Positions 51,771 through 60,088 of a stretch of 63,078 bases of DNA are shown here, in pieces (the first letter of the stretch is position 1; the number at the start of each line of letters is the position of its first letter). The stretch is from contig NZ_FUHW01000002.1 in assembly GCF_900163545.1 (NCBI RefSeq), forward strand, positions 1-63,078. The letters run 5' to 3'. The notes beneath the pieces were generated by a model. The model was given only the letters and a program-made list of their open reading frames with translations. It had not been told where the DNA came from and ran no database searches. A program made the position numbers and the translations under genes. This stretch comes from Arthrobacter rhombi (lineage in GTDB: Bacteria; Actinomycetota; Actinomycetes; Actinomycetales; Micrococcaceae).

Positions 51771-53159
51771 TTAGCGGGTGCCAGCCTCCTTTTTGGCGGC
51801 GGTGGCCTGCAGGGCCGCCGTACCGTCGGCATCGGCCTGATCGATATCCTGCAGCGATACGCCGCGGGTTTCCTTCAGCAACAGCACCGATACGGCGGTG
51901 ATGGCACAGGCGATGAGCAGGTAGATCGCCACCGGCACGGAGGAGGAATACTTCTCCACCAACGCGACGGCGATGATCGGGGCCAATGATCCGGCGATGA
52001 TCGACGTGACCTGATAGCCCAGAGAAACCCCTGAGTAACGCATGCGGGTCGGGAACATCTCGGCCATGATCGCCGGCTGTCCGGCATACATCAGCGCATG
52101 GAAGCACAGGCCGATGGTCACCGAGGCCAGGATGATCCAGTCGTTGCCGGTGTCCATCATCGGGAAGGCGAAGAAACCCCAGGTGGCGCCGGTGATGGCA
52201 CCGAGCAGGTAGGTCGGCTTGCGCCCGATCGCATCGGAGAGCCGCCCTACCTGTGGGACAACGAAGAAGTGCACGACGTGTGCCAGCAACAGCATTGAGA
52301 GGATATGTGAGGTCTCAATATCGACGATGACCTTCAGGTAGGTGATGGAGAACGTCACCACGAGGTAGTAGAGGATGTTCTCGGCGAAACGCAGGCCCAT
52401 GGCGGTGAAGACACCGCGGGGGTAGCGCTTGAAGACCTCGAGCACGCCGTAGCCGACGTTCTTGTTCTGTTCGATCTTCTTTTGTTCCTCGAGGAAGATC
52501 GGCGCATCGGAGATCTTGGTCCGGATGTAGTACCCGATCAGGACGATGACCGCCGAGAGCCAGAAGGCCACGCGCCAACCCCAGCCGAGGAAGGCCTCCT
52601 CACTCAACACGAAGGAGAGGAACAGCAGGACGCCGGTGGCCAGCAGGTTGCCCAGCGGAACTGCCGCCTGGGGCCAGCTGGCCCAGAATCCGCGTCGGTC
52701 ATCCGGGCTGTGTTCGGCAACGAGCAGGACGGCACCGCCCCATTCGCCGCCCACCGCGAAGCCCTGGATGAAACGCAATACCACCAGCAGGATCGGGGCG
52801 CCGTAGCCGATGACGTCGAAGCCGGGCAGGCAACCCATGAGGAAGGTCGCGACACCGACCAGAATGATCGAGAACTGCAGTAGCTTCTTGCGGCCGAACT
52901 TGTCTCCGAAGTGGCCGAAGACGATGCCGCCGATGGGCCGGGCGACGAAGCCAACGGCGTACGTCAGGAACGCTTTCATGATGCCGTCGAGGTCTGAGTT
53001 CGAGTTCGGGAAGATCAGGTGGCCGAACACCAGGGTGGAGGCCGCGGCGTAGAGGAAGAATTCGTACCATTCCACGACGGTGCCTGCCATCGAGGCGACG
53101 ACCACCTTCTTCAGGCCGGATCCCAGCTGTTGTTGCCCGGCTGGCTGTGGTGCCGCCAT
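51771..53159 (-). CDS. MHS-family MFS transporter (organic acid/H+ symporter)
   Basis: 12-helix major facilitator of 462 residues. VASMAGTVVEWYEFFLYAAA and the GHFGDKFGRKKLL, FIQGFAVGGEWGGAVLLVAE and GRLSDAIGRKPTYLLGA motifs are those of the metabolite:H+ symporter group (shikimate, proline/betaine, alpha-ketoglutarate, dicarboxylate). The start is the ATG at 53159, with GAGGAG at 8 nt; the longer frame is dropped. The shared inverted repeat at 53293-53308 suggests co-regulation with the dehydrogenase operon, so it probably imports that pathway's substrate. Confidence 0.92.
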   Translation of the reverse strand: MAAPQPAGQQQLGSGLKKVVVASMAGTVVEWYEFFLYAAASTLVFGHLIFPNSNSDLDGIMKAFLTYAVGFVARPIGGIVFGHFGDKFGRKKLLQFSIILVGVATFLMGCLPGFDVIGYGAPILLVVLRFIQGFAVGGEWGGAVLLVAEHSPDDRRGFWASWPQAAVPLGNLLATGVLLFLSFVLSEEAFLGWGWRVAFWLSAVIVLIGYYIRTKISDAPIFLEEQKKIEQNKNVGYGVLEVFKRYPRGVFTAMGLRFAENILYYLVVTFSITYLKVIVDIETSHILSMLLLAHVVHFFVVPQVGRLSDAIGRKPTYLLGAITGATWGFFAFPMMDTGNDWIILASVTIGLCFHALMYAGQPAIMAEMFPTRMRYSGVSLGYQVTSIIAGSLAPIIAVALVEKYSSSVPVAIYLLIACAITAVSVLLLKETRGVSLQDIDQADADGTAALQATAAKKEAGTR

Positions 53160-53292
53160 GTTATTACTCCTCAAATCGACGCAATGTTCGAGAATGCACG
53201 ACAGGGCACGCACGTGATGCGCGCCACTTTCGAGCGTGTCTGAGTATTAAAGGGTAGGGCCGCAGGAGCAACGAATATTCTCGTTCAGCGGC

Positions 53293-53308
53293 TCTGCATT
53301 CCTGCACG
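53293..53308. promoter_or_regulatory. Second copy of the LysR-region motif upstream of the MHS transporter gene
   Basis: TCTGCATTCCTGCACG matches TGTGCATTCCTGCACA (the reverse complement of 50767-50782) at 14 of 16 positions, 134 bp before the transporter start. Confidence 0.5.
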
Positions 53309-53312
53309 TCGG

Positions 53313-53337
53313 CGGCAGGCCATGAAACGGCCTGCCG
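53313..53337. terminator. Stem-loop downstream of the PepSY lipoprotein gene
   Basis: CGGCAGGCC (53313-53321) and GGCCTGCCG (53329-53337) form a perfect 9-bp stem with a 7-nt loop, about 35 bp after the stop of the minus-strand lipoprotein gene. There is no T run, so it may be a weak terminator or an mRNA-stabilising hairpin. Confidence 0.45.
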
Positions 53338-53372
53338 TCGCGAGGGGCCGGATGACACCCCCAAAGATACTG

Positions 53373-54062
53373 CTAGTCATCAGAGTCCTTGGAGTTCGTG
53401 ATGACGTCTCCGCTGCGGGCATCGATCTGTACCTCATGCTTGGCGCCGTCACCGTCGATCAGATCGCCTTCCCAGACGGTCGTCCCATGCTCGTCATCGA
53501 GACCGAGTTCGGCGATGCGGGCCTCGGGAACGGCATCACGGAATTTTGCTGCCGCTTCCTTGAAGTCCACCGTGGCGGCATCGACGCGTTTCTGGTGCTT
53601 CTTCTTGTCCTGGGCGTCATCGCTTTCCTCGGTGGGCGAGCCGATCACACTGCCGTCCTCGGCGGAGATGCTGACTTCGTGCTCGGTGCCATCGGAGGTC
53701 ACGACCTGCACTTCCCATTGCGTCTCGTTGTTCTCGGTTTCAAGGGAGATCACTGTGCTGTCCGGCACCTCCTTGAGTGCGGCATCGCCAGCGTCCTCCA
53801 GCGAAACGCTCTGGCTGTCGGATCCACTACTCGAAGCTTCCGCCCCAGCGCCCGAATCCGAGGATTGAGTCATGGCCGGCTGACTGGAGGAAGTGGCTTC
53901 TTGGCTTGAGGCATTGGGGCTCTCAGAATCGGAGCCAGTACCTGAACAACCAGCCAACGCGAGCATCGTCACCGCCGAGACCGCGACGAGCTGCCGGGGT
54001 CCGCGCCATCGCGCCACGGCAAGCGGTGATGTTGTTTGCGAGGTTTCACGATTCTTGGACAT
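53373..54062 (-). CDS. Lipoprotein with two PepSY domains
   Basis: 229-residue exported lipoprotein. The signal peptide ends in the lipobox LALAGC, with the lipidated Cys near residue 39. A Ser/Ala-rich linker follows. Two PepSY repeats are visible, about 95-145 (SLEDAGDAALKEVPDSTVIS; WEVQVVTSDGTEHEVSISAE) and 160-225 (KEAAAKFRDAVPEARIAELG; WEGDLIDGDGAKHEVQIDAR). The start is the ATG at 54062 with GGAGGG upstream; the GTG at 54074 includes that site. PepSY domains are thought to modulate secreted peptidases or sense the envelope state; the actual role is unknown. Confidence 0.88.
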   Translation of the reverse strand: MSKNRETSQTTSPLAVARWRGPRQLVAVSAVTMLALAGCSGTGSDSESPNASSQEATSSSQPAMTQSSDSGAGAEASSSGSDSQSVSLEDAGDAALKEVPDSTVISLETENNETQWEVQVVTSDGTEHEVSISAEDGSVIGSPTEESDDAQDKKKHQKRVDAATVDFKEAAAKFRDAVPEARIAELGLDDEHGTTVWEGDLIDGDGAKHEVQIDARSGDVITNSKDSDD

Positions 54063-54163
54063 TTTGCCCTCCACTACTCACGGTGCTTGAACGAGCCACC
54101 GTACGCTGCCTCCCCGACAAACTTCCAGCTATTTCACTGCTGGCTGGATATACCAGCTTGTCC

Positions 54164-54613
54164 CTAGACCGGAAGCTCCCCGGCCCCCTTGAGGCTTTTC
54201 ATCACGATCGTCGACGTCAGCTTCTCCACCCCGGCCAGGCCCACCAGGACGTCATCGTAGAACTGTTGGTAGCTGGGGAGGTCCGTGGCCATGACCTTGA
54301 GCAGGAAGTCCGGTTCGCCGAACAGTCGAGAGCCCTCGACGATTTCCGGGATCGAGGCGACCTCGTCCTCGAAGGCATACATGTTCTGCCGATCCTTGAG
54401 TGTCACGAACACCAGTGCCTGGAACCCCAGGCCGATCCGGGGTGCGTCGAGGATCGCCCGATAGCCGGAAATTGCTCCGGCTGCTTCGAGATCGCGAAGC
54501 CGTCGATGACACGGCGCAACAGTCAGACCCACCTCTGCGGCCAGTGCTGTGACGGTCATGCGTCCATCGTCTTGGAGCAGACGCAAAATATTTCTATCAA
54601 TGTCGTCAATCAC
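54164..54613 (-). CDS. Lrp/AsnC-family transcriptional regulator
   Basis: 149 residues from the GTG at 54613 (IDDIDRNILRLLQDDGRMTV), which is 6 nt after a TACGGT hexamer; the upstream ATG frame adds nine residues with no site. The HTH is at about 3-60 (ALAAEVGLTVAPCHRRLRDL), followed by the RAM effector domain (GFQALVFVTLKD, FGEPDFLLKVMATDL). Divergent from a LysE-type exporter, the classic pairing in which the regulator senses an amino acid and switches on its exporter. Confidence 0.92.
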   Translation of the reverse strand: MIDDIDRNILRLLQDDGRMTVTALAAEVGLTVAPCHRRLRDLEAAGAISGYRAILDAPRIGLGFQALVFVTLKDRQNMYAFEDEVASIPEIVEGSRLFGEPDFLLKVMATDLPSYQQFYDDVLVGLAGVEKLTSTIVMKSLKGAGELPV

Positions 54614-54619
54614 GCAAGA

Positions 54620-54625
54620 ACCGTA
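54620..54625 (-). promoter_or_regulatory. -10 element of the Lrp gene (leaderless geometry)
   Basis: TACGGT on the minus strand, 6 nt before the GTG start. Confidence 0.35.
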
Positions 54626-54723
54626 TCGTACGACGCGCATATTCCTTGAAAATCAGTAAGCACTTTTGGGTTCGAGTTTCCTAAGCTTTCTTCAAGATCG
54701 CCACCACCACCGAGGAGCCCGTC

Positions 54724-55365
54724 ATGGACCCCCAGCTGATCCTTGGATTCGCAGCCATATCCGTCGCCTTGGCCCTGACGCCGGGCGCCGACTGGGCGTA
54801 TGCGATTTCTTCGGGGCTCAGCGGCCGAAGGATCGCTCCCGCCGTAGGGGGTTTGCTCAGCGGCTTCGTGCTCCACACCCTGCTCATCGTCGCGGGGCTG
54901 GCGGCATTGGTGATTGCCATGCCCCAGCTCCTGGCCACGCTGACTCTCATCGGCGCCGCCTACTTGATCTGGCTCGGCTTCACCACGACCCGGTCATGGC
55001 GCGATGCCGGATACGCCAGCGCTGCTGAGGGCGCCCAGTCCCCGCCCGGGAACGGCAGCAGCTTCCTACGGGGCCTCGGCACCAGCGGGACCAACCCCAA
55101 GGCACTGTTGCTCTACCTGGCCCTGATCCCCCAGTTCATCGACTTGAATGCCGGTCTTCCGGCGCCGGTCCAGACCGGCATCCTGGGGATCTCCCACGTG
55201 TTGGTATCCGCCGTCGTCTACACCGGGGTCGCGCTCGGGGCGAGGCGGCTTCTGGCCAGCCGGCCCGCAGCCGCCCGCATCGTCACCCTGGCCAGCGGTG
55301 TGATCATGCTAGGTCTAGGTGCCCTGCTGCTCGGCGAACAAGTACTCACCCTCACGGCAGAGTAG
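54724..55365 (+). CDS. LysE-family amino acid exporter
   Basis: 213-residue membrane protein with six helices. The N-terminal signature ALALTPGADWAYAISSGLSG corresponds to the conserved PGP-type motif of LysE/RhtB transporters; GTSGTNPKALLLYLALIPQF is the second conserved segment. The start is the ATG at 54724 with GAGGAG upstream. Divergent from the Lrp regulator. It probably exports a neutral or basic amino acid when internal levels rise. Confidence 0.92.
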   Translation: MDPQLILGFAAISVALALTPGADWAYAISSGLSGRRIAPAVGGLLSGFVLHTLLIVAGLAALVIAMPQLLATLTLIGAAYLIWLGFTTTRSWRDAGYASAAEGAQSPPGNGSSFLRGLGTSGTNPKALLLYLALIPQFIDLNAGLPAPVQTGILGISHVLVSAVVYTGVALGARRLLASRPAAARIVTLASGVIMLGLGALLLGEQVLTLTAE

Positions 55366-55525
55366 TCACGGCCCGGTTGCCGTGCCCCGAGGAACCTAGC
55401 TCCTGGCACGTCTGCTGAGACGCCAGCCATGACAACTCACTACCGGCCCATTGACTCTAGGGAACTGCCCTAGAGCGATGAGAACGCCCCCGGCACTCGT
55501 CCTCGTTTGCCCATCTTCGTTGGGG

Positions 55526-56575
55526 TCACGCTGCTGCCGTGTCGTGACGATCAGCTGTTTCGCGCAGCTTGTCCGCATAGTCGTAGATCTCGTCCAGCGA
55601 CGTGATCGGATGGCGCGTTTCGACCTTATTGTCGTCGAAGACGCCGAGATACTTCTGCGACCTGTTGAAGTGGAGCCTCGCTATGGTCCGGCGGTTGTTG
55701 TCATCCAGGAGAACCGCGAAATAGGATTTCGCGTCTCGGTACACGACACGATGTGGCTTGACGTTGCTGCAAACGATGGCCCTGACGATTTGGAATCCCT
55801 CGAGTTCTTCAAAGGTCGTCTCGATGCCGTCATGGGCCAGGTCCTCTGCAACAACTTCTTCGCTGGTGACCGACGCCGCCAGTTCTTGTTCCGAAGCGCC
55901 ACCGCCATTGGAGGTGTCTCTGAGCGCCGCCTTGAGTCGGTCGTTGACTTGGTCGCTCAGGAACTGTCGGGAAGCCTTGTTCACGAGCCCGGTGAACTGT
56001 TCCCGAACTCTCGCAGTGAATGCACCGTCGTAAACCTGCCCGGTCAGAAGTTTGATCCAACTTTCATCTGGCTCCTGAAACTGACGGGCTATGACGCGTT
56101 TAAGCTGTCCGATGTACTTCAATTCCTCGGCCGAGCTAATGATCGAGTCCACATCGAAAACGTCTCGGGACAGTTTGCTCAGTTCCGGAACGAGCGTTTC
56201 GTCGATGTCATTCAAATCAAGGATGAGGAAGGGTTTCGAGTCCATGCGGTTCGGTGCGTCCAAATCCGTCTAGAAATGGTAAACCTCACCATTCGTCAAG
56301 ATCGCGATCCGTGCTGATGTAGCAGCGAAATACCGGAACAGCTGCGACGCGTTTTCTGCCGTCAGCCCACCGGACGACCGCTTGCATTCAACAAGGATCT
56401 GGACTTCACCATCATGGACAATGGCGTAATCAATCTTTTCGCCCTTCTTGATCCCCACATCGGCGGTGAATTCCGGGATGACCTCCAATGGGTTGAAGAC
56501 GTCGTACCCCAACACTGTCGAGATGAAAGGCATGATGAAAGTGTTTATCCGTCTGTTCAGCTTAGCCAGCATCAC
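55526..56575 (-). pseudogene. HsdR-N-type restriction-like protein gene, broken by an amber codon and 5'-truncated
   Basis: Two minus-strand frames lie in the same phase, separated only by one TAG codon at 56270-56272. The first piece (101 residues) has the endonuclease-like segment TADVGIKKGEKIDYAIVHDG, QILVECKRSSGG and ASQLFRYFAATSARIAILTN, the PD-(D/E)XK core (Asp, Glu-Cys-Lys). The second piece (from TDLDAPNRMDSKPFLILDLN) continues exactly as homologues do after the nuclease core. Together they would give about 348 residues. Homologues also carry some 25 N-terminal residues that are absent here: an in-frame stop at 56606-56608 leaves no room for them. A nonsense mutation plus 5' loss makes a pseudogene likely. 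Readthrough or a sequencing error are alternatives. Confidence 0.8.
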
Positions 56576-56605
56576 AGACGAATAGCTGCCGGAGTGCCGG
56601 CTGAA

Positions 56606-57796
56606 TCAGGGACAGGGCTTCCAGGTCCTGCCACCGGGGGCATAGCAACGAGGTCCGGTATACCCCGGATAGGGGTTGCTGGTCTTCTTCGGCACCGTCT
56701 TGGTTGTGGGGCGAGGGGCCGGCGCTCTCCGGGTTTGCCGGTTCGCCGCCTCCCGGTCTGCTTTCTCTTGGGCCGCCTTGACTTGGGCAGCTTGCCGGGC
56801 CAGGCGCTGCTGTTCGGCGATCCGGGCCTTCTCCCGGCGTGCCGCTTCGGCGACCGCTGCCTGGCTCGCTGCGGCAGCCTTCTGTGCAGCTGCCGCCGCG
56901 GCCTTGGCCTCTGCCTTCTTCCGCGCTTTTGCCTGGGCCCGCACGGTCGCTTCGTGTTCCTGAGTGGCTAGAGCCTTTTGGCGCTTCTTCAAGACAGTTT
57001 GGTGTTTCTTAGCGGACGTCTTGGCTTGGGAAAGCCGCGGAGCCAGCTTCCCGGCCACCAGGGAACCCACGACGGATCGGACTGCATGACCAGAGTCGTC
57101 GGCCCGATTCAGCAGCACATCGGCAGCTGTTCCGGCAGCAAGGGCCGTCGTCGCCCCGGTGAGAAGCCCCGCCGCTTCGGCAGCAGTTTCGGCAGTCGCC
57201 GCCGGAACCGCCCCGAGCTGCTCGATAGCCGATTCAACCTGGCTGGGGACGGTGCAATCCACCGCTGCACTGAACAGTCCGGTTTCCCCCTCAAGCGCTT
57301 CCTCCTGGGCCGCAAGGACTGCGGCATGGAAGCGGTGGTTGGGTTCGAACAGCACGGCAACTCCGAGTCCTTCTCGGGCGATATCCGCATTGATCAGTTC
57401 ATCATCGATGTAGACCCCTGCCAAGGTGCGATCGTAGCGGTCGGTACGTTCGACGTCGTACTCCAGGTGGACACCGGTCCCGGCGGGAAGTCGCTGGCGG
57501 AGGTAGTCGCTGGCTTCGGGGCCCAAGCACTGCACGGGAGTGTTCGGTTTCTTCGTCTCGGGGGTGTCCACATTCAGCAGGCGGATGGTCTCCTGGCTTC
57601 CGTCGACCGAGGCCACGAAGGTATCTCCGTCGATCACCCTGACGACGGTGGCATCAGCCCCGGAATGGGACGGAGAATTCATGGCCTCCGGGCCGTCGGA
57701 GGTGCATCCCGATAATGCGACGGCCACCACCAGCCCCACGGCAACCAGCGACTGCTTCCACCCCGACGATAAAGCCACCGAATTACGGACCATCAT
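56606..57796 (-). CDS. Thermonuclease (SNase)-domain lipoprotein with coiled-coil tail
   Basis: Exported lipoprotein of 396 residues with the lipobox VALSGC at Cys31. The SNase domain covers about 48-180. All key residues of staphylococcal nuclease are kept: Asp56 and Asp58 (VIDGDTF), Arg72 (IRLLNV), Asp77, Thr78 and Glu80 (VDTPETK), and Arg123 (RYDRTLAG). A Gly/Ala linker follows, then an Ala/Lys/Gln-rich coiled coil (about 265-350), and a C-terminal module with two Cys (GPRCYAPGGRTWKPCP). It is likely an envelope-attached, calcium-dependent nuclease. Located 62 bp after a degenerate paralogue in the same direction. Confidence 0.9.
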   Translation of the reverse strand: MMVRNSVALSSGWKQSLVAVGLVVAVALSGCTSDGPEAMNSPSHSGADATVVRVIDGDTFVASVDGSQETIRLLNVDTPETKKPNTPVQCLGPEASDYLRQRLPAGTGVHLEYDVERTDRYDRTLAGVYIDDELINADIAREGLGVAVLFEPNHRFHAAVLAAQEEALEGETGLFSAAVDCTVPSQVESAIEQLGAVPAATAETAAEAAGLLTGATTALAAGTAADVLLNRADDSGHAVRSVVGSLVAGKLAPRLSQAKTSAKKHQTVLKKRQKALATQEHEATVRAQAKARKKAEAKAAAAAAQKAAAASQAAVAEAARREKARIAEQQRLARQAAQVKAAQEKADREAANRQTRRAPAPRPTTKTVPKKTSNPYPGYTGPRCYAPGGRTWKPCP

Positions 57797-57858
57797 TGGG
57801 CTCCCCCAGGCTTGCCTGCACGCTTCGAATACTTGAAAGTACCACCTGGCCCGAAGGA

Positions 57859-59028
57859 TTACGGCTTTTTGTTCTTGCCGCCCCCGTCATGGTCCCGGCC
57901 GTGCCTCTCTTCCTTCTTCTCCTTCTTCTTGGCTTCTTCCTTCTTTTTCTGCTCGGCCTGCTTTTTTTCCTCGGCCGCCTTGCTCTTCTTTTCCTCAGCC
58001 TTCTTCTGGGCTGCCTTGCTCTTTTCGGCGGCCTTGCTCTTCTCAGCAGCCTTGCTCTTCTCGGCGTCGGCTCTGGCCTTTTGCGCTGCCTTGGCACGTT
58101 CCTGGGCGGCGCGGGCTTCTGCTGCCCGTTCGGCGGCGGCACGCTCGGCGGCTTCGCGCTCTGCGGCGAGCTTGGCTTCTTCCTTCTTCTTCTTCTCTTC
58201 GGCCTTCTTCTTGGCCACCAGCTTGGTGTGGACGCCTTCGACCTCGCCCAAACGCTTCTTCGCCGCGCTGACGGTCCCGGAGATTTCCTTCTCCCACCGG
58301 GCCTTCTCGGAGGCATAGACCACTGCCTGCGCGGTACCTTCTGTGACCTTCATACCCGTCAGCGAGTCCTTGGCCGACTGGCCGTCCTTGACTACTGATT
58401 TCAGGTCATCGATCATGTCCTCGGCCGACTCCACACTGCTGGGCGGGGCCTTGGAAACGGACTTCATCCGCTCCATGGCCGGTTCGACCGTCGCGGCAAT
58501 GGTGCACTTATTGGAACCGTCGAACAATCCCTTGCCGTTCTCTTGGGCCGCATCCTGGGCCTCCAGAACACGGTCGTAGTAGGGGTTGTTGGGGCTTTGC
58601 TTCTCGGCAACGGCGAAACCGGCCTTCGCGACGTCCGCATTGACGAAGTTTCCGGCGGAGAACGCGGCAGCCTTATTATTTCTGCGCTTGGGGGGCATAT
58701 CGTCGTCGTATTCGAGGCGGACCTTCTTGCCCTCCGGCAGCATGGTCTTCAGATTTTCGGTCGCCTGATCCCCGAGGCATTCGGCATCGTCACCACCGAC
58801 CGGAGACAGAACGTTGAGCAGGTCGACGGTTTTTTCCTTGCCATCGACCTCGGCGATGAAGGTATCACCGTCGACCACACGCACGACCACACCGCCGAAT
58901 TCCGGGACGTGGTTGTCCTTGAAGTTGATGCGGCAGCCGGCCAGGGACGTCGTGACGACGAAGATTCCAACGACGACGGCCGCTACCCTCTGCAAGGGGC
59001 GGTTGTTCAAGAGCGATGGTTCCACCAT
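57859..59028 (-). CDS. Degenerate SNase-fold lipoprotein with Lys/Glu-rich coiled coil
   Basis: 389-residue exported lipoprotein (lipobox TTSLAGC, Cys32) homologous to its downstream neighbour. The start is the ATG at 59028 with GGAGG at 7 nt. The calcium-site Asp53 and Asp55 remain (VVDGDTF), but the catalytic Arg is replaced by Asp69 (VDLLNV), Asp40/Thr41/Glu43 equivalents by Leu74/Ser75/Val77 (VLSPVGG), and Arg87 by Lys (RNNKAAAF). Nuclease activity is therefore not expected. The C-terminal 150 residues are an almost uninterrupted charged coiled coil (SKAAEKSKAAEKSKAAQKKA with tandem KSKAAE repeats). It may be a structural or binding partner of the active nuclease. Confidence 0.88.
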   Translation of the reverse strand: MVEPSLLNNRPLQRVAAVVVGIFVVTTSLAGCRINFKDNHVPEFGGVVVRVVDGDTFIAEVDGKEKTVDLLNVLSPVGGDDAECLGDQATENLKTMLPEGKKVRLEYDDDMPPKRRNNKAAAFSAGNFVNADVAKAGFAVAEKQSPNNPYYDRVLEAQDAAQENGKGLFDGSNKCTIAATVEPAMERMKSVSKAPPSSVESAEDMIDDLKSVVKDGQSAKDSLTGMKVTEGTAQAVVYASEKARWEKEISGTVSAAKKRLGEVEGVHTKLVAKKKAEEKKKKEEAKLAAEREAAERAAAERAAEARAAQERAKAAQKARADAEKSKAAEKSKAAEKSKAAQKKAEEKKSKAAEEKKQAEQKKKEEAKKKEKKEERHGRDHDGGGKNKKP

Positions 59029-59319
59029 GCGCTGGCCTCCAGTGGGTTGCGGGTGGTGTGGCCACGGAGCGTGGACTACCGAATGTAGTGCCACCTACCG
59101 GGTTAGGCCAAGGCCACCCAACAAGTACGACGGCGACCCCGGTTGGGGGCGCCCGGATCCATTGTCCGAGGTGCGCCATGAGCGCTGCTGGTTGCGGAGA
59201 GGCGGGATGGTTCCCGTTTCCGCGCATCCCGGGCGTCGGAGCAGGGCGCAGCCGGGATGGCTTTCCACAAGGATTTTACCGTGGATCCGCCAACAACCCC
59301 GCATCGGCGTTTCGGATTG

Positions 59320-59946
59320 CTAGCAAGAGCCGGGAGTTGGCGCGGCGAAAGCCGCCGCGGAGCGCAGCGTGGCGGCAGCCTCTTCGGGGTTGATCCGCGC
59401 CAGAGTCATCCCGGCCGTCAATAAGGCGAACAGCAGACGAGCGCGCCCGCCGATACGGGCTGCCCCCGCGGGTCCGGCCCCACCTGCCACGGCGAGGCCC
59501 GCGGCACTTCCTGGCTGGTCACGACGCAGGGCAGTGGCGAAGGCCTCGGTCACTTCGACCCGGTAGGCCTCCATGGCGGCACGCACCGTTTCGTCACGAC
59601 TATTGCGTCCCGAGGAGGCGGTGAGCAGCAGGCATCCCCGCTGGGGGCCCTCGCCCCCGCCCAGGGCCTCGGCCAGTGAGTCGAAGTAGGTGCCGAGACC
59701 GGTGGCCCCGTCCTCGGCAGAGACGAGGACCTCGAGACGGGGACGGACCACCTGGTCCAGGTAGCTTTGCACCGCCGCGTCGAAGAGGCCCCGTTTGGAG
59801 CCGAAAGCGTTGTAGATGCTGGAGCGGCCCAGCCCGGTGGCCCGCTCCAATTCGGGCATGGACGCGGAGTCGTATCCGGCGATCCAGAAGACGTCGCGGG
59901 CCGCCTGGATGACCTCGTCCATGTCGAATGCCTTGCTCCGTGCCAC
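59320..59946 (-). CDS. TetR-family transcriptional regulator
   Basis: 208-residue repressor starting at GTG with GGAGGAG upstream. HTH at about 10-55 (MDEVIQAARDVFWIAGYDSA, SMPELERATGLGRSSIYNAF, GSKRGLFDAAV). The C-terminal domain is Ala/Gly-rich (GLAVAGGAGPAGAARIGGRA). Divergent from an NADP-dependent oxidoreductase, its probable target, across a 142-bp region with an AT-rich core (60005-60045). Confidence 0.9.
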   Translation of the reverse strand: MARSKAFDMDEVIQAARDVFWIAGYDSASMPELERATGLGRSSIYNAFGSKRGLFDAAVQSYLDQVVRPRLEVLVSAEDGATGLGTYFDSLAEALGGGEGPQRGCLLLTASSGRNSRDETVRAAMEAYRVEVTEAFATALRRDQPGSAAGLAVAGGAGPAGAARIGGRARLLFALLTAGMTLARINPEEAAATLRSAAAFAAPTPGSC

Positions 59947-60088
59947 GTGTCTCCTCCCGGCCCCAGCGGCCCCCTCGGCATTGCGCTCGGGGTGAACTTC
60001 GCCTCAAAATGTTTATTTTGTATCAATCGTTCCAATATTCTAGACCCATCGCAGAACGCGATGCCACCTACCCCAAGGGAGTAGTCCC

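Noticed and set aside
58020..58270. Tandem DNA repeats as a CRISPR-like array
   Set aside because: They encode the KSKAAE coiled coil in frame and have no spacers.
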